Origin: Pseudomonas bijieensis
Lineage (GTDB): Bacteria; Pseudomonadota; Gammaproteobacteria; Pseudomonadales; Pseudomonadaceae
Direction of reading: 5' to 3'
NCBI RefSeq assembly: GCF_013347965.1
Contig: NZ_CP048810.1
Span: forward strand, 2,170,001 to 2,234,000
DNA length: 64,000 bases
Shown in pieces: positions 18,334 through 31,721 of this stretch. Numbering within the stretch: position 1 is the stretch's first letter; each line of letters starts with the position of its first letter. The translations under genes were made by a program, and so were the position numbers. The notes under the pieces were generated by a model. It worked only from the letters and a program-made list of their open reading frames with translations. It did no database searches and was not told the DNA's origin.

Positions 18334-18429
18334 CATCGCGGGCAAGCCTTGCTCCCACAGGGATTGCTGCTTGAACACAAACAATCTGCTCGCAGCCGAT
18401 CCCTGTGGGAGCAAGGCTTGCCCGCGATG
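18334..18429. repeat. Palindromic intergenic repeat, type B
   Basis: Arms beginning CATCGCGGGCAAGCCTTGCT and their reverse complement end at 18429, with 36 bases between them. It lies directly after the pvdL stop, where it could form a strong hairpin in the transcript end. Confidence 0.85.
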
Positions 18430-18452
18430 AGGTCTTCATAGACGCCGCAAAA

Positions 18453-21400
18453 CTACAATCCTTCCAATTGCGCCATCAAATCATTCAACCGATCCACCTT
18501 CTCCTCAGTGATCTCACTGGCCGCCAACCCATCGATGTACTCGGCCAGTTCCTGCACCGTGCTGCATTCGAACATCGCCCGCAGCGGCACGTTGCGTTGC
18601 AGGGCCTTTTGTACCCGCGAGGCGATTTGTGTCGCCAGCAAGGAATGACCGCCCAGCTCGAAGAAGTTGTCCCGCACCCCCACCCGCTCGACTTTCAGCA
18701 CCTGGGCCCAGATGTCCGCCAGGGTCTGTTCCAACTCATTGCCGGGGGCTTGATAGTCCTGGCTTTGCAACTGGCCGATCTCCAGGGCTGGCAAGGCCTT
18801 GCGGTCGAGCTTGCCGTTGGCGTTGAGGGGCAGGCGATCGAGCCACAGCCAGTGCAGCGGCACCATGTATTCCGGCAGCTCGGTCCGCAGGCGCTGCTTG
18901 ATACGCTCCAGGCGTTCGGCGGGCTTCAGCGCCGAGTCGGTGGCAACGAGGTAGCCCACCAGATGCTTGCCATTGGCGCCCTCCTGCACACCCACCGCCC
19001 CATCGCGCACTTCCGGCTGTTCATGCAAGCGCGCTTCGATTTCCCCCAGTTCGATGCGGTAGCCGCGGATTTTCACCTGATGGTCGATACGCCCGACGTA
19101 CTCCAGAATCCCGTCGCTGCGCCGCCGCGCCAGGTCACCGGTGCGGTACAGCCGTTCTCCCGGCGCCCCGAACGGGTTCGGTACAAAGACCGGGGCGGTG
19201 CGCAACGGATCGCTGACATAACCGCGCCCTACCCCGGTGCCGGCCACGCATAACTCACCCACCGCGCCCAACGGCACCAGGTCCAGCGCGCCATCGAGCA
19301 GGTACAGGCGATTGTTGTCGGTGGGCGTGCCAATCGGCAGGTAAGTGCCACGGGTCGAGGCCAGGTCGACCCGGAAAAACGCCACGTCATCGGAGCATTC
19401 CGCCGGACCGTAGGCGTTGACCAGGCCAATGTCCGGGTAACGCAACAACCACTGATGGGCCAGTTCCGGCGGCATCGCTTCGCCGGTGGGCAACATCCAG
19501 CGCAGGCCATCCAGGCCGATGCGCTCCTGGGCGAGCATGCCCTGGATCAGCGACGGCACGCTTTCCAGCACGGTGATGCCTTGCTGCTGCACATGCTCGA
19601 GCAGCCCTTGCGGATCGTGGGCGATGGCGTTGGGCACAATGTCGACCCGGGCACCGAACAACGGCGCGGCCAGGAACTGCCACACGGAAATATCGAAGCT
19701 CTGGGACGCCGTCTGGGCGATCACGTCCGCCTCGCTCAGCGCCAGGTACGGCACTTTGCTGAGCTGGTTGTTGAGCATGCCCCGCTGTTCCACCATCACG
19801 CCTTTAGGCAGGCCGGTGGAGCCGGAGGTGTAGATCACGTAGGCGAGGTTGTCCGGCCCGCTACGGACGCCAGGGTTTTGTGGTGAAAAGTCGCCGGCCT
19901 GGACGGTTTCCCATACCAGCAACTTTGGCCGCCCGGCACAGGCGAACTCGTCCAGCAACGCCTCGGCCTGGGCCTGGCAGGCCTGAGTGCAGACCAACAA
20001 CGGCGTGCGGCTCAGTTCGATGATGCGGCTCAGGCGCTGGCTCGGCAGCCCCGGATCCAGCGGCAGGTAGCCGGCACCGGCCTTGAAGCTGCCGATGATC
20101 ATGCCCAGCAGGTCTGCATCCCGTTCAGCCAGCAGTGCCACCGGCTGATCCAGGCCGACGCCGACAGCGATCAAGGCGTGGCCGAGGCGGTTGCTGCGGG
20201 CATTCAACTCGGCGTAGCTGTAGCTCGCCTCCAGGCAGCTGACGGCGATGCGTTGCGGATGGGCGGCAACCCGGGCCTCGAACAGCTCGACGTAACTTTG
20301 CTCCAGCGGATAGGCATGCTCGCTCTGGTTGCAGCCGTCGATCAGGAAATCCTGTTCTTCGGCACCGATCAGCGGCAGCTCGGCCATGTCACCGTGCAAA
20401 CCTTCCATCAGCGCCAGCAGCAAGCGCTTGAACTCGCCGAGCAAACCCTGGACGGTGGACTCATCGAAGTAGCGCTGGTCATACGAAAGGTGCAGCCCCA
20501 GGTCATCCCCCGGATAGCAGACCGCCGTCAGCGGGAAGTTGGTGTGGGTACGGCCCGAGTCGGAGGTGGCGTTGAGGCTTTGGGCGCGGTCCAGCACCGA
20601 GACTTCCACTGGGGCGTTCTCGAACACGAACAGGCTGTCGAACAGCGGCTGGCCCTTGGGCAGTTCGCTGACCTCCTGGATACTCACCAGCGGCAGGTAT
20701 TCGTACTCGCGCAGTTGCATGTTGCTGTCCAGCAAAGTGCTGAGCCATTGGCGCACGCTGCACGGCTGATGGTCTTCAGGCATCCGCACCCGCAAGGCGA
20801 TGCTGTTGATGAACAGCCCCACGGTGCGTTGCATCTGCGGCAGCTCCACCGGACGCCCGGCGACGGTGACGCCGAACAGTACGTCGCGATCACCGCTGAC
20901 TCGCCGCAGCACCAACGCCCACGCCGCCTGGGCGAAGGTGTTGACCGTCAGTTGATGGGCCTGGGCCAGTTCCCGCAACCGCGCACCGTCCCGGGCATCG
21001 AGACGGGTGTAGCAGTCGCCGACGATCATGCCGCCGCTGTCACCGGCGTGCTCACGCAGGAACGGCCGGTCGCTGGGGATCGGGGTGGTCCGCTCGAAGC
21101 CTTGCAGGTTGTGCTTCCACCACTGCCGGGCTTCGGCCAGGCTCTGGTGTTGCAGCCAACCGATGTAGTCGCGATAGCGCGGCGGCACGGCCAACTGTGG
21201 TTCGCGGTTTTCACCCTGGGCGGTGTAGATCTCGAAGAAGTCGTCCATCAGCAGCGAACGGCACCAGGCATCGATCAGGATGTGATGGTTGCTCATCATG
21301 AACCAGTAGCGTGCCGCGTCGACCCGGATCAGCCGCAGGTGGAACGGCGCCTGGTTCAACAGATCGAAACCGGCCTCGCGCTCGTTCTTGAGCAGCGCCT

Positions 21401-24400
21401 GGAGCTTGGCTTCCTGGGCGTCTTCGGGCACTTGCGACCAGTCGAGATACTCCACCGGCGAGCTGCCAGGCTTGTGGATGATTTGCAGCATGTCTTCGCC
21501 GACGTTCCAGCAGAACGAGGCGCGCAAGGCTTCATGCCGGGCGATCACCGCCTGCCAGGCCCGGGCGAAACGCTGCGGGTCCAGTTCGCTGTTGATGCGG
21601 TAGCGGTCCTGCATGTAGTACAGGCCCGTGCCCGGCTCCAGCAAGGTGTGCAGGAGCATGCCTTCCTGCATCGGTGTCAGCGGGTAGACGTCTTCGATTT
21701 GCCCGGCCGGTACGGGCAGGCTGTCGAGCTGGCCCTGGGTCAGCTTCGCCAGGGGGAAGTCCGATGGCGTCAGACCGCCCGCCTCGTCCGTCAGGCAATG
21801 TTCGATCAGGCGTTGCAGCTCGTCGAGGTAGGCCTCGGCCAATGTGGCAATGACTTGTCGATCATGGCGCTCGGCACTGAAGGTCCAGCGCAGCACCAGC
21901 TCGCCACCGCTGACCTGGCTGTCGACGCTCAGTTCATTGGGCAGCGGCGCGGCGGGATCGTGGATCGCGCCCAACGGCGCATCCAGCGGCTGGAGCAGCG
22001 CAGCTTGACCCAGGGTCTGGTCGAGTTGGCCCAGGTAGTTGAAGGTGATCGCCGCTTGCGGCAGGCCGGCCATCGCTTCGCGAGTCGCCGCGTCCGCCAG
22101 ATAGCGCAGCACACCATGGCCGAGGCCCTTGTGGGGCACTGCGCGCAGTTGCTCCTTGATGGCCTTGATCGAGGCACTCAAGCCTTCGGCCGCCGGACTC
22201 AGGCGCACGGGATAGACGCTGGTGAACCAACCCACGGTGCGGGTCAGGTCGATGTCGTCGAACAGAGCTTCACGGCCATGGCCTTCGAGCTGGACCAGGA
22301 CCGATGCATGGCCGCTCCAATGGCACAGCACCCGGGCCAACGCGGTAAGCAGCAAGTCGTTGACCTGGGTACGATAGGCACTCGGCGCCTGTTGCAGCAG
22401 TTGCCGGGTACGCTCGGCGTCCAGGCGCACACTGACGGTTTGCGCGTGACGCTCCTGGAGCCCGCCGTCGGGATTCGCGCACGGCAGCGCCCCCTGCGCG
22501 CCACTCAACTGCGCTTGCCACCAACCCAGTTCCTCGCGCAGGGATTCGCTGCCGGCGTAGGCCTGCAAGCGCGCGGCCCAGTCCCGCAAGGGGCTGGTCT
22601 TGGCCGGCAACTGCGCCTCCCGCCCAGCGGTGAGCTGGCGATAAATGGTTTGCAGATCGTCCATCAGCACCCGCCACGACACGCCATCCACCACCAGGTG
22701 ATGGATGACGATCAGCAACCGTTGCTGACCATCAGGGAGCTGCGCCAGCACTGCGCGCAGCAATGGCCCGGTCGATAGATTGAAACGGCTTTGCGTCTCG
22801 GCAAACAACGCTTCACAAGCCTGCACGGTGTCTACCGACAGGTGCTGCAACAGCGCAACGTCAGACAATGGTTGGTGCTCGGCGCGCCAGTGCCCGGCGG
22901 TTTCGCCGAAGCCCAGGCGCAAGGCATCGTGGTGCTGGAAGACAGTGCGCAGCGCCTGCTCCAGGAGTAGCGGCTCCAGGGCCGAGGTCGGTTCCAGCAC
23001 CAGCGCCTGGTTCCAGTGATGCCGGTTGGGGATCTGGCGCTCGAAGAACCAGTGCTGGATCGGCGTCAACCCCGATTCACCCTGCAACAGGCCCTGCTCG
23101 GCGTGCACCTGCTGGCTGCGCGTGGCAACGGCGGCCAGGGTCTGTACGGTCTGGTGCTGGAACAAGTCCCGGGGCGTGAAATGAATGCCTTGCTGCCGGG
23201 CGCGGCTGACCACCTGGATGGACAGGATCGAATCGCCGCCCAGCTCGAAGAAGTTATCGTTGAGGCCCACCTGCCCCACGTTCAGCACCTCGCACCAGAT
23301 CGCCGCCAGGGTCTGCTCCAGGGCGTTGCTCGGCGCCACGTAGTGTTGGCGATTGAGCTCAGGATCAGGCATTGGCAAGGCGCGGCGGTCAAGCTTGCCG
23401 TTGGCGGTCAGCGGCATGCTCGCCAGCAGGATCAGATGGGTGGGCACCATGTAGTCCGGCAACTGGGCCTTGAGGTGATTTTTCAACGCTTCGCGCAGGG
23501 CTGCTTGTTGCTCGCCATCCTGGCTGGCGATGTCGCTCACCAGGTAGCCGGCCAGTTGCTTGCCTCCGGGCGCGTCGAGGGCCAGTACCACGGCTTCGCG
23601 CACCGCCTCATGCTCCAGCAGGCGGCTTTCGATTTCCCCCAGTTCGATACGGAAACCACGGATTTTCACCTGATGGTCGATGCGTCCGAGGTATTCCACC
23701 AAGCCATCGGTACGCTGGCGCACCAGGTCGCCGGTGCGATAAAGGCGTCCGCCGGCGGTGGCGAACGGGTCGGCAACGAAGCGCTCGGCAGTCATGCCCG
23801 GACGCTGGTGATAACCCTGGGCCAGACCGGCGCCGCCCACATACAACTCACCCGTGGCGCCTGGCGGTACCAACGCCAGGTCGGCGTCGAGGATGTACGC
23901 CACCCGGGCGCCAATCACGCTGCCAATCGGCACACTGGCCGCGCCCTCTTCCAGTTGCTCCGGGGCCAGGCTCGCCAGTGGCATGACCACGGTTTCGGTC
24001 GGGCCATAGGCATTGAAGAACTGACTCGGGCTGAATGCCGCGCGAATGCGTTGCAAATGCTCACCGGTCAGGGCCTCGCCACCGGTGATGCACATGCGCA
24101 CCGGCAGGGTTTGCCCTTGGGTCGCCAACCATTGCGCCAACTGGCTGCCGTAGCTGGGGGTAAAACCGAGGATGTTGACGCGATGCTGGCGAATCAGCCC
24201 GCAGATTTCCTCGGCGTCCCATTGGCCTTGGGCCCGCAGCACCACCTGGGCACCAGTGAGCAGCGGCACCAGCAGGCGCTCGGTGGCGGCGTCGAAGTTG
24301 ATGGAATAAAAATGCAGCTCGCAATCGTCCGGGCGCATGCCGAAACGCTGGATCACTGCCTGGCAATGCATGGCGATTTCACCGTGGGACACCACCACGC

Positions 24401-27400
24401 CCTTGGGCTTGCCGGTGGAACCGGAGGTGTAAATCAGGTACGCCTGGTGCTGCGGCAGATTGATCAATGGCAACGGGTGATCCGGGTATTGGGCCAGGGC
24501 AGCCGAATCATCTTCCAGGCACCAGCAGCCCACACCTTCGGGCAACGCACCGAGGGCCTGGAACATCGCCCGGTCACTGAGCAGCAAGCCGACGCCGCTG
24601 TCCTCGATCATGTAGCCCAAGCGGTCCAGCGGATATTCCGGGTCCAGCGGCACATAGGCGCCGCCGGCCTTGAGGATCGCCAACAGGCCGATGACCATTT
24701 CCAGCGAGCGCTCCAGGGCCAGGCCGACCCGCACCTGCGGCCCGACGCCTCGCTCACGCAGCATCCAGGCCAGGCGATTGGCGCGGCTGTTCAGTTGCCC
24801 ATACGTCAGGGTCTGTCCGGCGAAGGTCAGGGCCGGCGCGTCAGGTCGAGCCTTGGCCTGTTCGTCGAACAGTGGGTGAATGCATTGATCCAGGCGATGC
24901 GCACCGGGCTCGACACCCAGGCTATCGAGCATCCGTTGCTGTTCGCCAGCGTCCAGCAATGGCAGCTCGCTCAGTCGTCGGCTTGGATCGACCAGCAAGG
25001 CTTCCAACAGATTGCGCCAGTGCCCGGCCATGCGCGCGATGCGCGGTTCGTCGAACAGGTCGGTGCTGTAGGTCAGACAGCAGCCCAGGCGCTGGTCGAG
25101 GTCGGTGACTTCAAGGTTGAGGTCGAACTTGGTCGCGCGGGCGTCGTTGACCAGGTATTCAACCGTCATGCCGGCCAGCGTGCGGCTCTGCTGAAACTCC
25201 CAGCGCTGCACGTTGCACATCACTTGGAACAGCGGGTTATAGGCGGCGCTGCGCGGTGGTTGCAGGGCTTCCACCAGATGATCGAAGGGCAAATCCTGAT
25301 GGGACTGGCCTTCGATGACGGTGTGGCGCACTTGTTCGAACAGTTCGCCCACCGACATCTGTCCGTCGAGCTGGCAACGCAACACCTGGGTGTTGAGGAA
25401 CGCCCCGATCAGCCCTTCGCTTTCCGGGCGGATACGGTTGGCCACCGGCGCGCCGATGCGCAGGTCGGTCTGGCCGCTGTAGCGATAGAGCAGCACGGCC
25501 AGGGCGGCGGTCATGGTCATGAACAGGGTCAGGCCCTGTTGCGCGTTGAAGGCGCGGACCCGCACGGCCAGGTCATCGCTGAGGTCGAAACGGAACAGTT
25601 CGCCGCGGTGGCTTTGCACCGGCGGGCGCGGGCGGTCGCCGGGCAGCTCCAGCAACGGATGTTCGCGGCCCAGTTGCGCGGTCCAGTAGTCCAGCTGCCG
25701 CTGGCGCTCGCCCGATTCCAGCCACTGGCGCTGCCAGACGCTGTAGTCCAGGTACTGCACCGGCAAGGGTTCCAGCGGCGACTCACGGTCGTCGATGAAG
25801 GCCTCGTACAGCGCGCTCAACTCACGAGCGAAAATGTCCATCGCCCAGCCTTCGGTGACGATGTGATGCAGCGTCAGCACAAAGTAATGCTCATGCTCGG
25901 CGGTCTTGACCAGGCAGGCTCGCAGCAGCGGCCCGGTTTCCAGGTCGAAGGGCTTGTGAGCCTCGCTACCGGCCAATTGCTGGACCCGCTGTTCGCGGAT
26001 GTCAGCAGCCAGCATCGAGAAATCCTTCCAGTCCATGCGCAGGCCTGTCTCGCTGTGCACCTGCTGGCGGGCCACGCCGTCGACGCTCGGGAACGTGGTG
26101 CGCAGGGTCTCGTGGCGCAGGATCAACGCCTGCAACGCGGCCTCGAAACGCCCGACATCCAGCACCCCGCGCAAGCGCGCCATGCCACCGACGTTGTAGG
26201 CCGGGCTGTCGGGCTCCAGCTGCCAGAGGAACCACATGCGCTGCTGGGAATACGACAGCGGCACCGGTTGGCTGCGGTCGACCATCTCGATGGGCGGCTG
26301 ACGGTTGGTCTGGCCACTGGCCTGGATCAAGCGCACCTGTTCGGCGAACGCCCCCAGTTCACTGGCCTCGAACAGCGCCCGCAACGGCAGCTCGACATCA
26401 CAGGCCTGGCGGGTACGGGAAATGATCTGGGTCGCCAGCAGCGAATGGCCGCCGAGGGCAAAGAAATCGTCCCGCAGGCCGATACGCTCCAACCCCAGCA
26501 CGTCGCGCCAGATGCCGGCGATTTGCTGCTCCAGGGCGCTGGCCGGCTCGACGTGTTCGCGCACCTGCCACTGCGGCACGGGCAAGGCGCTGCGGTCGAG
26601 CTTGCCGCTCGGGCTCAGGGGCATGGCGTCCAGGCGCAGCAGTTGGGCGGGCACCATGTAATCCGGCAGTTCGGCGGCCAGGGCGGTCTTGAGCCGGCGG
26701 TTCAACTCGTCCTGGTCTTGAGCGACCTCCGGGGCGGTGTAGTAGCCGATCAACTGCGGGCCGGCCGAGGTGGCGCGCACCAGCACCGCCACTTGGGCGA
26801 CGCCGTCCTGGGCCAGCAGGCGCGCTTCGATTTCCTGCGGTTCGACCCGGAAGCCGCGCAGCTTGACCTGCTGGTCGAGACGGCCGAGGTATTCGATCAC
26901 GCCGTCGGCATTCCAGCGTGCCCGGTCACCGGTCCGGTACAACCGTGCACCGGCCAGCCCCAATGGGTCGACGACGAAACGCTCGGCACTCAGGCCAGGA
27001 CGGCCGAGATAACCCCGAGCCAGGCCCAGGCCGCCGATGCACAGCTCCCCGGGCACACCGATGGGAACGAGATTGAGGTCGCTGTCGAGTACCCTGCACA
27101 GCACGTTGCCCAGGGGCCGGCCGATTGGCGAGCGCTCGCCATCGGCTTCGGTGCAATGCCAATGGGTGACGTTGATCGCGGTTTCGGTCGGGCCATAGCG
27201 GTTGTGCAGCTCTGCCAACGGCAGTTGCGCCAACACCCGGTTGCGCAACTCGGCCGGCAAGGCTTCGCCGCCAGAGAACACCCGGCGCAGGCTGGTGCAG
27301 CGGGCGCTCAGCGGTTCATCGACAAACAGGTTGAGCAACGGCGGCACGAAGTGCAGCGTGGTGACGCCAAACTGCTGGACCAACTGGGCGATGCGGTGCG

Positions 27401-30400
27401 GGTCACGGTGTTCGCCAGGGCCGGCCAGTACCAGTTGGCTGCCGGTGATCAGTGGCCAGAAGCACTCCCATACCGACACGTCGAAGCTGATGGGGGCCTT
27501 TTGCATCAGCACGTCGGTTTCATCCAGCGCGTAAGTGGCCTGCATCCATTGCAGGCGCTCGGCCAGGGCGGCGTGGGTGTTGCCGACGCCCTTGGGTTGG
27601 CCGGTGGAGCCGGAGGTGTAGATCACGTAGGCCAGGTGATCGCCGTGCAAGTGCAGGCCCGGCGGATTGCTCGGCCATTGCTCCAGGTGCAGGGCGTCCA
27701 TGGCGATGACACTGACGCCCTCGCAGGCCGGCAAGCGTTCGAGCAACGCGGTTTGCGTCAGCAGCAGATCGACACCGCTGTCGGCCAGCATGTAGGCCAG
27801 GCGCTCGGCCGGATAGTCGGCATCCAACGGTACGTAGGCACCACCGGCCTTGATGATCGCCAGCACACCGATAAGCAGTTGCGGCGAGCGCTCGGCGGCA
27901 ATCGCCACACACACGTCCGGGCCAACGCCCTTGTCCCGCAGGTAATGAGCCAGGCGATTGGCCTGGGCATGCAGCTCGGCATACTCGAGTTGACCACCGT
28001 CCCAGCGCAGGGCGAGCCGTTGCGGCGTGCAGCGGGCCTGCTCGTTCAACAGCTCCGGCAGCCATTGGCTGGCCGGCACGCACGGAGCCGCGCCCCACTG
28101 ACGCTGTTGGCTGTGTTCATCGGCGGTCAATAACGGCACGTCGCCGATCGCTTGTTGCGGATCCGCGCAGACTGCCCGCAACAGGTTGCAGTAATGCACC
28201 GCCAGCCGCTCGATGGTCGCCGCCTCGAACAGTTCATCGGCGTAGTCGAACGACAGCGTCAACCGGCCATTGCGATCTTCTTCGCTGTGCAGTTGCAGGT
28301 CGAACTTGGCTTCGCGGCTGTGCCACGGCAACTCCTCGGCCAGCAACCCCGGCAGGCGCCGCAACGCCCCCAGGTCACGTTGCTGGTGGTTGAACATCAC
28401 CTGGAACAGGCCTTGCTCGCGCGCCTGGGGAAACGCTTCGAGTAGTTGTTCGAACGGCAGGTCCTGGTGGGCCTGGGCACCGAGCGTGGCTTCCCGGGCC
28501 TGGGCCAGCAGCGCAGCGAACGGCTGACGCGAATCGACCTGCCCGCGCAGGACCTGGGTGTTGATGAAGAAGCCAATCAACCCCTGGGTCTCCAGGCGCG
28601 GACGGTTGGCGTTGGGCACACCGATGCGAACGTCGGATTGCCCGGTGTAACGCTGCAACAGCGCCTGGAAGGCTGCCAGCAACAGCATGAACGGGGTTGC
28701 GTCATGGGCTTGGGCCACTTGGCGCAGGGCATCACCGAGACCTTTATCCAGACGCAGGCTATGGCGTGCGGCGCTGCGCTGGTGTTGCGCGCTACGGGGA
28801 TGATCCGTGCTCAGCGCCAGGGCCGGATGTTCGTCGCCCAGTTGTTGCTTCCAGTACGTCAGCTGACGCTCGGCCTCCCCTTGGGCCAGCCACTGGCGCT
28901 GCCAACTGCCGTAGTCGGCGTATTGCAAAGGCAACGGCGCCAGCCCGGCGACCTGGCCTTGGGATGCAGCGGCGTACAACCGGGAGAACTCTTCGATCAA
29001 CACATTCATCGACCAGCCATCGGCGATGATGTGGTGCAGCGTCACCAACAACTGATGGTCATCCTCGTCGCGGCGCAACAGGGTGACGCGCAGCAGCGGC
29101 CCCTTCTCCAGATCGAACGGCATGGCCGCTTCGTCTTCTCGAATCTGCTGCGCCCGGGTTTCACGCACGTCGTCAGGCAGGTCGCCGAGGTCGATTACAT
29201 GCAGCTTGAATTCGCCCGCCGGATCGACCTGTTGCAGGGCCACGCCGTCACGTTCCAGGAAGCGCGTGCGCAAGGACTCATGACGCTCGATCAGTTGCTG
29301 GAAGCTGGCGCGCAGCGCGTCTTCGTCCAGTTCGCCGCGCAGGTGCAAGGCGCCGGGAATGTTGTAGGCGAGGCTCGTCGGATCAAGCTGCCAGGTGATC
29401 CACAAACGGTTCTGCGCCAGGGATTGTGGCAGTGGCGCATGGCGCGGCAACGCACTGATCGCGCCCAGGGCCTGGCCACCGCCCTGTTGCAGGTTTGCCA
29501 CCGCCGCCGTGAACGCGGCCAGGGTTGGGGCTTCGAACAGCAGGCGCAAATTGAGCGTCAGCCCCAAGGTTTCGCTCAGGCGTGCGATCACCTGGGTGGC
29601 GGCGATGGAGTTACCGCCCAGCAGGAAAAAATGGTCGTCAGCCTGGACTCGCTCGACCTGCAATTGCTCGCGCCAGACCTGGCCGATGAGGATTTGCAAC
29701 TCGGATGACGGCGCAGGTTCATCAGCCACATCCACTTCGGCTGACGGAAACTGTGCATAACTGTCCAAGCTGCCGTCGGCCCATCGGGTGCGGCAGGCCG
29801 AGCGCTGCAACTTGCCGCTGGAAGTCTTGGGCAATGCGCCGGGATTGAGCAGCAGCACCACGCTCGGGGCTTGCTGGCAGGCCTCGGACACGGCCTGGCG
29901 AATGGCTTTGATCAAGGCTTCCGGCGGCAGGATTTTCTGCACGCTGCGGCTGATTTCCGCAGCGATGCCGATGCCTTCCTCGCCATTGTCGTTGACCGCG
30001 AACGCCGCCACCCGGCCCTTGCGCACCACCTCCACTTCGCGCTCGATGGTTTGCTCGATGTCTTGGGGATAGAGGTTATGCCCTCGCACGATCAGCAGGT
30101 CTTTCAGGCGACCGGTGATGAACAGCTCGCCGTCGCGCAGGAAGCCCAGGTCGCCGGTGCGCAGCCAGGTCCGACCGTCGTGCTGGACAAAGGTCTTGGC
30201 GCTGGCTTCGGGGTTGCGCCAATAGCCCAGGGCAATGCTCGGGCCGGCGGCCCAGACTTCACCGACCTGATTGTCGGCCAGCGGCTGCAACGTGGCCGGC
30301 TCAACGATCAGCACCGAATGCCCGGGCTGGCTGACACCACAACTCATCACCGCACTGCCCTGCCCCGGCTCGGCACGGTTTTGCGCCAAGGCCGCGTCAT

Positions 30401-31439
30401 CCACCCGCAGCGAAGGAATGCCCTGGCGACGTGGCGTGCCGGCGACGAACAAGGTCGCTTCGGCCAGGCCGTAGGAAGCCATGAAATTGTCCGGCGTGAA
30501 GCCGCACGGGGCGAACTTCTCGGCAAAACGCTCCAGTGTGTCGAGGCGGATCGGCTCGGAGCCGGAATAGGCCACGCGCCAGCCGCTCAGGTCCAGACGC
30601 TGGAGGGCCGAGTCACTGACTCGTTCGCTGCACAATCGATAGGCGAAGTCCGGTCCGCCGCTGATGGTGCCACCGTATTCGCTGATCGCTTCGAGCCAGC
30701 GCAGGGGCCGGGCCAGGAAGTAGGCCGGCGACATCAATACGCATGGGACGCCGCTGAACACCGGCTGCAACAAGCCGCCGATCAAGCCCATGTCGTGGTA
30801 CAGCGGCAGCCAACTGACGATGACGTCCTCGGGATTCAGGTCGATACCAAAGCCATGGCGGATCAGCGATTCGTTGGCCACCAGGTTGCCGTGGCTGACC
30901 TGCACCCCCTTGGGCAATGCGGTGGAGCCGGAGGTGTATTGCAAAAAGGCAATGTCATCGTCCTGCAGCACCGGCATCCGCCAGTGCCCGGCACGGGCCG
31001 GGTCGAGGGTATCGACGCACAACACCGGCGGCGCCGCTTCGATGGCTTGCAACGGCTCGCGCAGATCGCTGCTGGTGAGCAACAGGCGCGGTTCGGCGTC
31101 TTGGATGATCGACAGCAAGCGCTCCTGATGATGGCGACGGGCGGACTCCGGTGGATAGGCCGGCACCGCAATCACCCCGGCATAGAGGCAGCCGAAGAAT
31201 GCCGCGACGTAATCCGGGCCGCTGGGGAACAGCAGCACGGCGCGATCGCCCAGCGCCGCTTCGGCTTGCAAGGCGGCGGCGATGGTTCGGGCACGCAGGT
31301 CCAGGTCGCGATAACTCAACACCACACCCTGCCCGGGGGTGTCGGCGAGGAAGCGCAGGGCCACCCGGTCCGGCGTCAACGCGGCGCGGCGCTGGAGGGC
31401 ATGAGCCAGGGTGCTGGGGAGTTCGAACGCGTCGGTCAT
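18453..31439 (-). CDS. pvdL: Pyoverdine chromophore peptide synthetase PvdL
   Basis: A 4328-residue non-ribosomal peptide synthetase that starts pyoverdine assembly. Domains in order: fatty acyl-AMP ligase (about 15-570), carrier (Ser611), C1 (HHIIADG near 801), A1 (core YTSGSTG near 1271), T1 (Ser1666), C2 (HHIVTEG near 1857), A2 (near 2335), T2 (Ser2737), epimerase ([10 protein letters not shown] near 2912), C3 (HHILIDA near 3384), A3 (near 3866), T3 (Ser4266). There is no thioesterase, so the chain passes to another synthetase. This matches PvdL loading acyl-L-Glu, D-Tyr and L-Dab. By eye the specificity residues read DVWHFGRIN for A1 (Glu-like), DAEGIGAVM for A2 and DIWELTADD for A3 (Dab-like). 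A PvdS promoter lies upstream. Confidence 0.97.
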   Translation of the reverse strand: MTDAFELPSTLAHALQRRAALTPDRVALRFLADTPGQGVVLSYRDLDLRARTIAAALQAEAALGDRAVLLFPSGPDYVAAFFGCLYAGVIAVPAYPPESARRHHQERLLSIIQDAEPRLLLTSSDLREPLQAIEAAPPVLCVDTLDPARAGHWRMPVLQDDDIAFLQYTSGSTALPKGVQVSHGNLVANESLIRHGFGIDLNPEDVIVSWLPLYHDMGLIGGLLQPVFSGVPCVLMSPAYFLARPLRWLEAISEYGGTISGGPDFAYRLCSERVSDSALQRLDLSGWRVAYSGSEPIRLDTLERFAEKFAPCGFTPDNFMASYGLAEATLFVAGTPRRQGIPSLRVDDAALAQNRAEPGQGSAVMSCGVSQPGHSVLIVEPATLQPLADNQVGEVWAAGPSIALGYWRNPEASAKTFVQHDGRTWLRTGDLGFLRDGELFITGRLKDLLIVRGHNLYPQDIEQTIEREVEVVRKGRVAAFAVNDNGEEGIGIAAEISRSVQKILPPEALIKAIRQAVSEACQQAPSVVLLLNPGALPKTSSGKLQRSACRTRWADGSLDSYAQFPSAEVDVADEPAPSSELQILIGQVWREQLQVERVQADDHFFLLGGNSIAATQVIARLSETLGLTLNLRLLFEAPTLAAFTAAVANLQQGGGQALGAISALPRHAPLPQSLAQNRLWITWQLDPTSLAYNIPGALHLRGELDEDALRASFQQLIERHESLRTRFLERDGVALQQVDPAGEFKLHVIDLGDLPDDVRETRAQQIREDEAAMPFDLEKGPLLRVTLLRRDEDDHQLLVTLHHIIADGWSMNVLIEEFSRLYAAASQGQVAGLAPLPLQYADYGSWQRQWLAQGEAERQLTYWKQQLGDEHPALALSTDHPRSAQHQRSAARHSLRLDKGLGDALRQVAQAHDATPFMLLLAAFQALLQRYTGQSDVRIGVPNANRPRLETQGLIGFFINTQVLRGQVDSRQPFAALLAQAREATLGAQAHQDLPFEQLLEAFPQAREQGLFQVMFNHQQRDLGALRRLPGLLAEELPWHSREAKFDLQLHSEEDRNGRLTLSFDYADELFEAATIERLAVHYCNLLRAVCADPQQAIGDVPLLTADEHSQQRQWGAAPCVPASQWLPELLNEQARCTPQRLALRWDGGQLEYAELHAQANRLAHYLRDKGVGPDVCVAIAAERSPQLLIGVLAIIKAGGAYVPLDADYPAERLAYMLADSGVDLLLTQTALLERLPACEGVSVIAMDALHLEQWPSNPPGLHLHGDHLAYVIYTSGSTGQPKGVGNTHAALAERLQWMQATYALDETDVLMQKAPISFDVSVWECFWPLITGSQLVLAGPGEHRDPHRIAQLVQQFGVTTLHFVPPLLNLFVDEPLSARCTSLRRVFSGGEALPAELRNRVLAQLPLAELHNRYGPTETAINVTHWHCTEADGERSPIGRPLGNVLCRVLDSDLNLVPIGVPGELCIGGLGLARGYLGRPGLSAERFVVDPLGLAGARLYRTGDRARWNADGVIEYLGRLDQQVKLRGFRVEPQEIEARLLAQDGVAQVAVLVRATSAGPQLIGYYTAPEVAQDQDELNRRLKTALAAELPDYMVPAQLLRLDAMPLSPSGKLDRSALPVPQWQVREHVEPASALEQQIAGIWRDVLGLERIGLRDDFFALGGHSLLATQIISRTRQACDVELPLRALFEASELGAFAEQVRLIQASGQTNRQPPIEMVDRSQPVPLSYSQQRMWFLWQLEPDSPAYNVGGMARLRGVLDVGRFEAALQALILRHETLRTTFPSVDGVARQQVHSETGLRMDWKDFSMLAADIREQRVQQLAGSEAHKPFDLETGPLLRACLVKTAEHEHYFVLTLHHIVTEGWAMDIFARELSALYEAFIDDRESPLEPLPVQYLDYSVWQRQWLESGERQRQLDYWTAQLGREHPLLELPGDRPRPPVQSHRGELFRFDLSDDLAVRVRAFNAQQGLTLFMTMTAALAVLLYRYSGQTDLRIGAPVANRIRPESEGLIGAFLNTQVLRCQLDGQMSVGELFEQVRHTVIEGQSHQDLPFDHLVEALQPPRSAAYNPLFQVMCNVQRWEFQQSRTLAGMTVEYLVNDARATKFDLNLEVTDLDQRLGCCLTYSTDLFDEPRIARMAGHWRNLLEALLVDPSRRLSELPLLDAGEQQRMLDSLGVEPGAHRLDQCIHPLFDEQAKARPDAPALTFAGQTLTYGQLNSRANRLAWMLRERGVGPQVRVGLALERSLEMVIGLLAILKAGGAYVPLDPEYPLDRLGYMIEDSGVGLLLSDRAMFQALGALPEGVGCWCLEDDSAALAQYPDHPLPLINLPQHQAYLIYTSGSTGKPKGVVVSHGEIAMHCQAVIQRFGMRPDDCELHFYSINFDAATERLLVPLLTGAQVVLRAQGQWDAEEICGLIRQHRVNILGFTPSYGSQLAQWLATQGQTLPVRMCITGGEALTGEHLQRIRAAFSPSQFFNAYGPTETVVMPLASLAPEQLEEGAASVPIGSVIGARVAYILDADLALVPPGATGELYVGGAGLAQGYHQRPGMTAERFVADPFATAGGRLYRTGDLVRQRTDGLVEYLGRIDHQVKIRGFRIELGEIESRLLEHEAVREAVVLALDAPGGKQLAGYLVSDIASQDGEQQAALREALKNHLKAQLPDYMVPTHLILLASMPLTANGKLDRRALPMPDPELNRQHYVAPSNALEQTLAAIWCEVLNVGQVGLNDNFFELGGDSILSIQVVSRARQQGIHFTPRDLFQHQTVQTLAAVATRSQQVHAEQGLLQGESGLTPIQHWFFERQIPNRHHWNQALVLEPTSALEPLLLEQALRTVFQHHDALRLGFGETAGHWRAEHQPLSDVALLQHLSVDTVQACEALFAETQSRFNLSTGPLLRAVLAQLPDGQQRLLIVIHHLVVDGVSWRVLMDDLQTIYRQLTAGREAQLPAKTSPLRDWAARLQAYAGSESLREELGWWQAQLSGAQGALPCANPDGGLQERHAQTVSVRLDAERTRQLLQQAPSAYRTQVNDLLLTALARVLCHWSGHASVLVQLEGHGREALFDDIDLTRTVGWFTSVYPVRLSPAAEGLSASIKAIKEQLRAVPHKGLGHGVLRYLADAATREAMAGLPQAAITFNYLGQLDQTLGQAALLQPLDAPLGAIHDPAAPLPNELSVDSQVSGGELVLRWTFSAERHDRQVIATLAEAYLDELQRLIEHCLTDEAGGLTPSDFPLAKLTQGQLDSLPVPAGQIEDVYPLTPMQEGMLLHTLLEPGTGLYYMQDRYRINSELDPQRFARAWQAVIARHEALRASFCWNVGEDMLQIIHKPGSSPVEYLDWSQVPEDAQEAKLQALLKNEREAGFDLLNQAPFHLRLIRVDAARYWFMMSNHHILIDAWCRSLLMDDFFEIYTAQGENREPQLAVPPRYRDYIGWLQHQSLAEARQWWKHNLQGFERTTPIPSDRPFLREHAGDSGGMIVGDCYTRLDARDGARLRELAQAHQLTVNTFAQAAWALVLRRVSGDRDVLFGVTVAGRPVELPQMQRTVGLFINSIALRVRMPEDHQPCSVRQWLSTLLDSNMQLREYEYLPLVSIQEVSELPKGQPLFDSLFVFENAPVEVSVLDRAQSLNATSDSGRTHTNFPLTAVCYPGDDLGLHLSYDQRYFDESTVQGLLGEFKRLLLALMEGLHGDMAELPLIGAEEQDFLIDGCNQSEHAYPLEQSYVELFEARVAAHPQRIAVSCLEASYSYAELNARSNRLGHALIAVGVGLDQPVALLAERDADLLGMIIGSFKAGAGYLPLDPGLPSQRLSRIIELSRTPLLVCTQACQAQAEALLDEFACAGRPKLLVWETVQAGDFSPQNPGVRSGPDNLAYVIYTSGSTGLPKGVMVEQRGMLNNQLSKVPYLALSEADVIAQTASQSFDISVWQFLAAPLFGARVDIVPNAIAHDPQGLLEHVQQQGITVLESVPSLIQGMLAQERIGLDGLRWMLPTGEAMPPELAHQWLLRYPDIGLVNAYGPAECSDDVAFFRVDLASTRGTYLPIGTPTDNNRLYLLDGALDLVPLGAVGELCVAGTGVGRGYVSDPLRTAPVFVPNPFGAPGERLYRTGDLARRRSDGILEYVGRIDHQVKIRGYRIELGEIEARLHEQPEVRDGAVGVQEGANGKHLVGYLVATDSALKPAERLERIKQRLRTELPEYMVPLHWLWLDRLPLNANGKLDRKALPALEIGQLQSQDYQAPGNELEQTLADIWAQVLKVERVGVRDNFFELGGHSLLATQIASRVQKALQRNVPLRAMFECSTVQELAEYIDGLAASEITEEKVDRLNDLMAQLEGL

Positions 31440-31485
31440 GGGGGTTTCCTGCCTGAATTCGGCTTGCAAGTTGTCACCCATGGGA

Positions 31486-31509
31486 ACGGATAGCGCCGGC
31501 AAATAATTA
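31486..31509 (-). promoter_or_regulatory. PvdS-dependent iron-starvation promoter of pvdL
   Basis: On the minus strand TAATT-N16-CGT matches the IS-box layout with one -35 change, the same variant as in front of the MbtH-like gene. It lies 47-70 bases upstream of the pvdL ATG, within the divergent pvdL/pvdS gap. Confidence 0.8.
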
Positions 31510-31625
31510 GTCGGGGCGCCCTCTCACCGAAGCCTGCGGCGCAGCAGCCAACCGCCATGCGCCGCGGCAATGGGTCGCGGCACCGAGGCTGGACTTTATT
31601 GCATCAATAATTCTTCTTCTCAATT

Positions 31626-31644
31626 GACAATCATTATCATTAAG
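31626..31644 (+). promoter_or_regulatory. Fur box upstream of pvdS
   Basis: The 19 bases GACAATCATTATCATTAAG read on the opposite strand match the Fur consensus GATAATGATAATCATTATC at 15 of 19 positions. It lies about 80-95 bases before the pvdS ATG. Repression of pvdS by ferric uptake regulator is the known switch for pyoverdine synthesis. Confidence 0.8.
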
Positions 31645-31721
31645 CCTAATTTGGCCGTCGATGTGTAGGACGGGTCCGGCATCCGGCCGTCCTGCTAACT
31701 TTTTGCAGCAAGGTGAATTCC

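Noticed and set aside
18235..18414. Sixty-codon upstream extension of the alpha/beta hydrolase
   Set aside because: It runs through a palindromic repeat (LWEQGLPAMG is repeat-encoded) and the family start is at 18234.
23016..28133. An open frame of about 1700 codons on the plus strand
   Set aside because: Antisense to pvdL, whose NRPS domains are continuous and unmistakable on the other strand.
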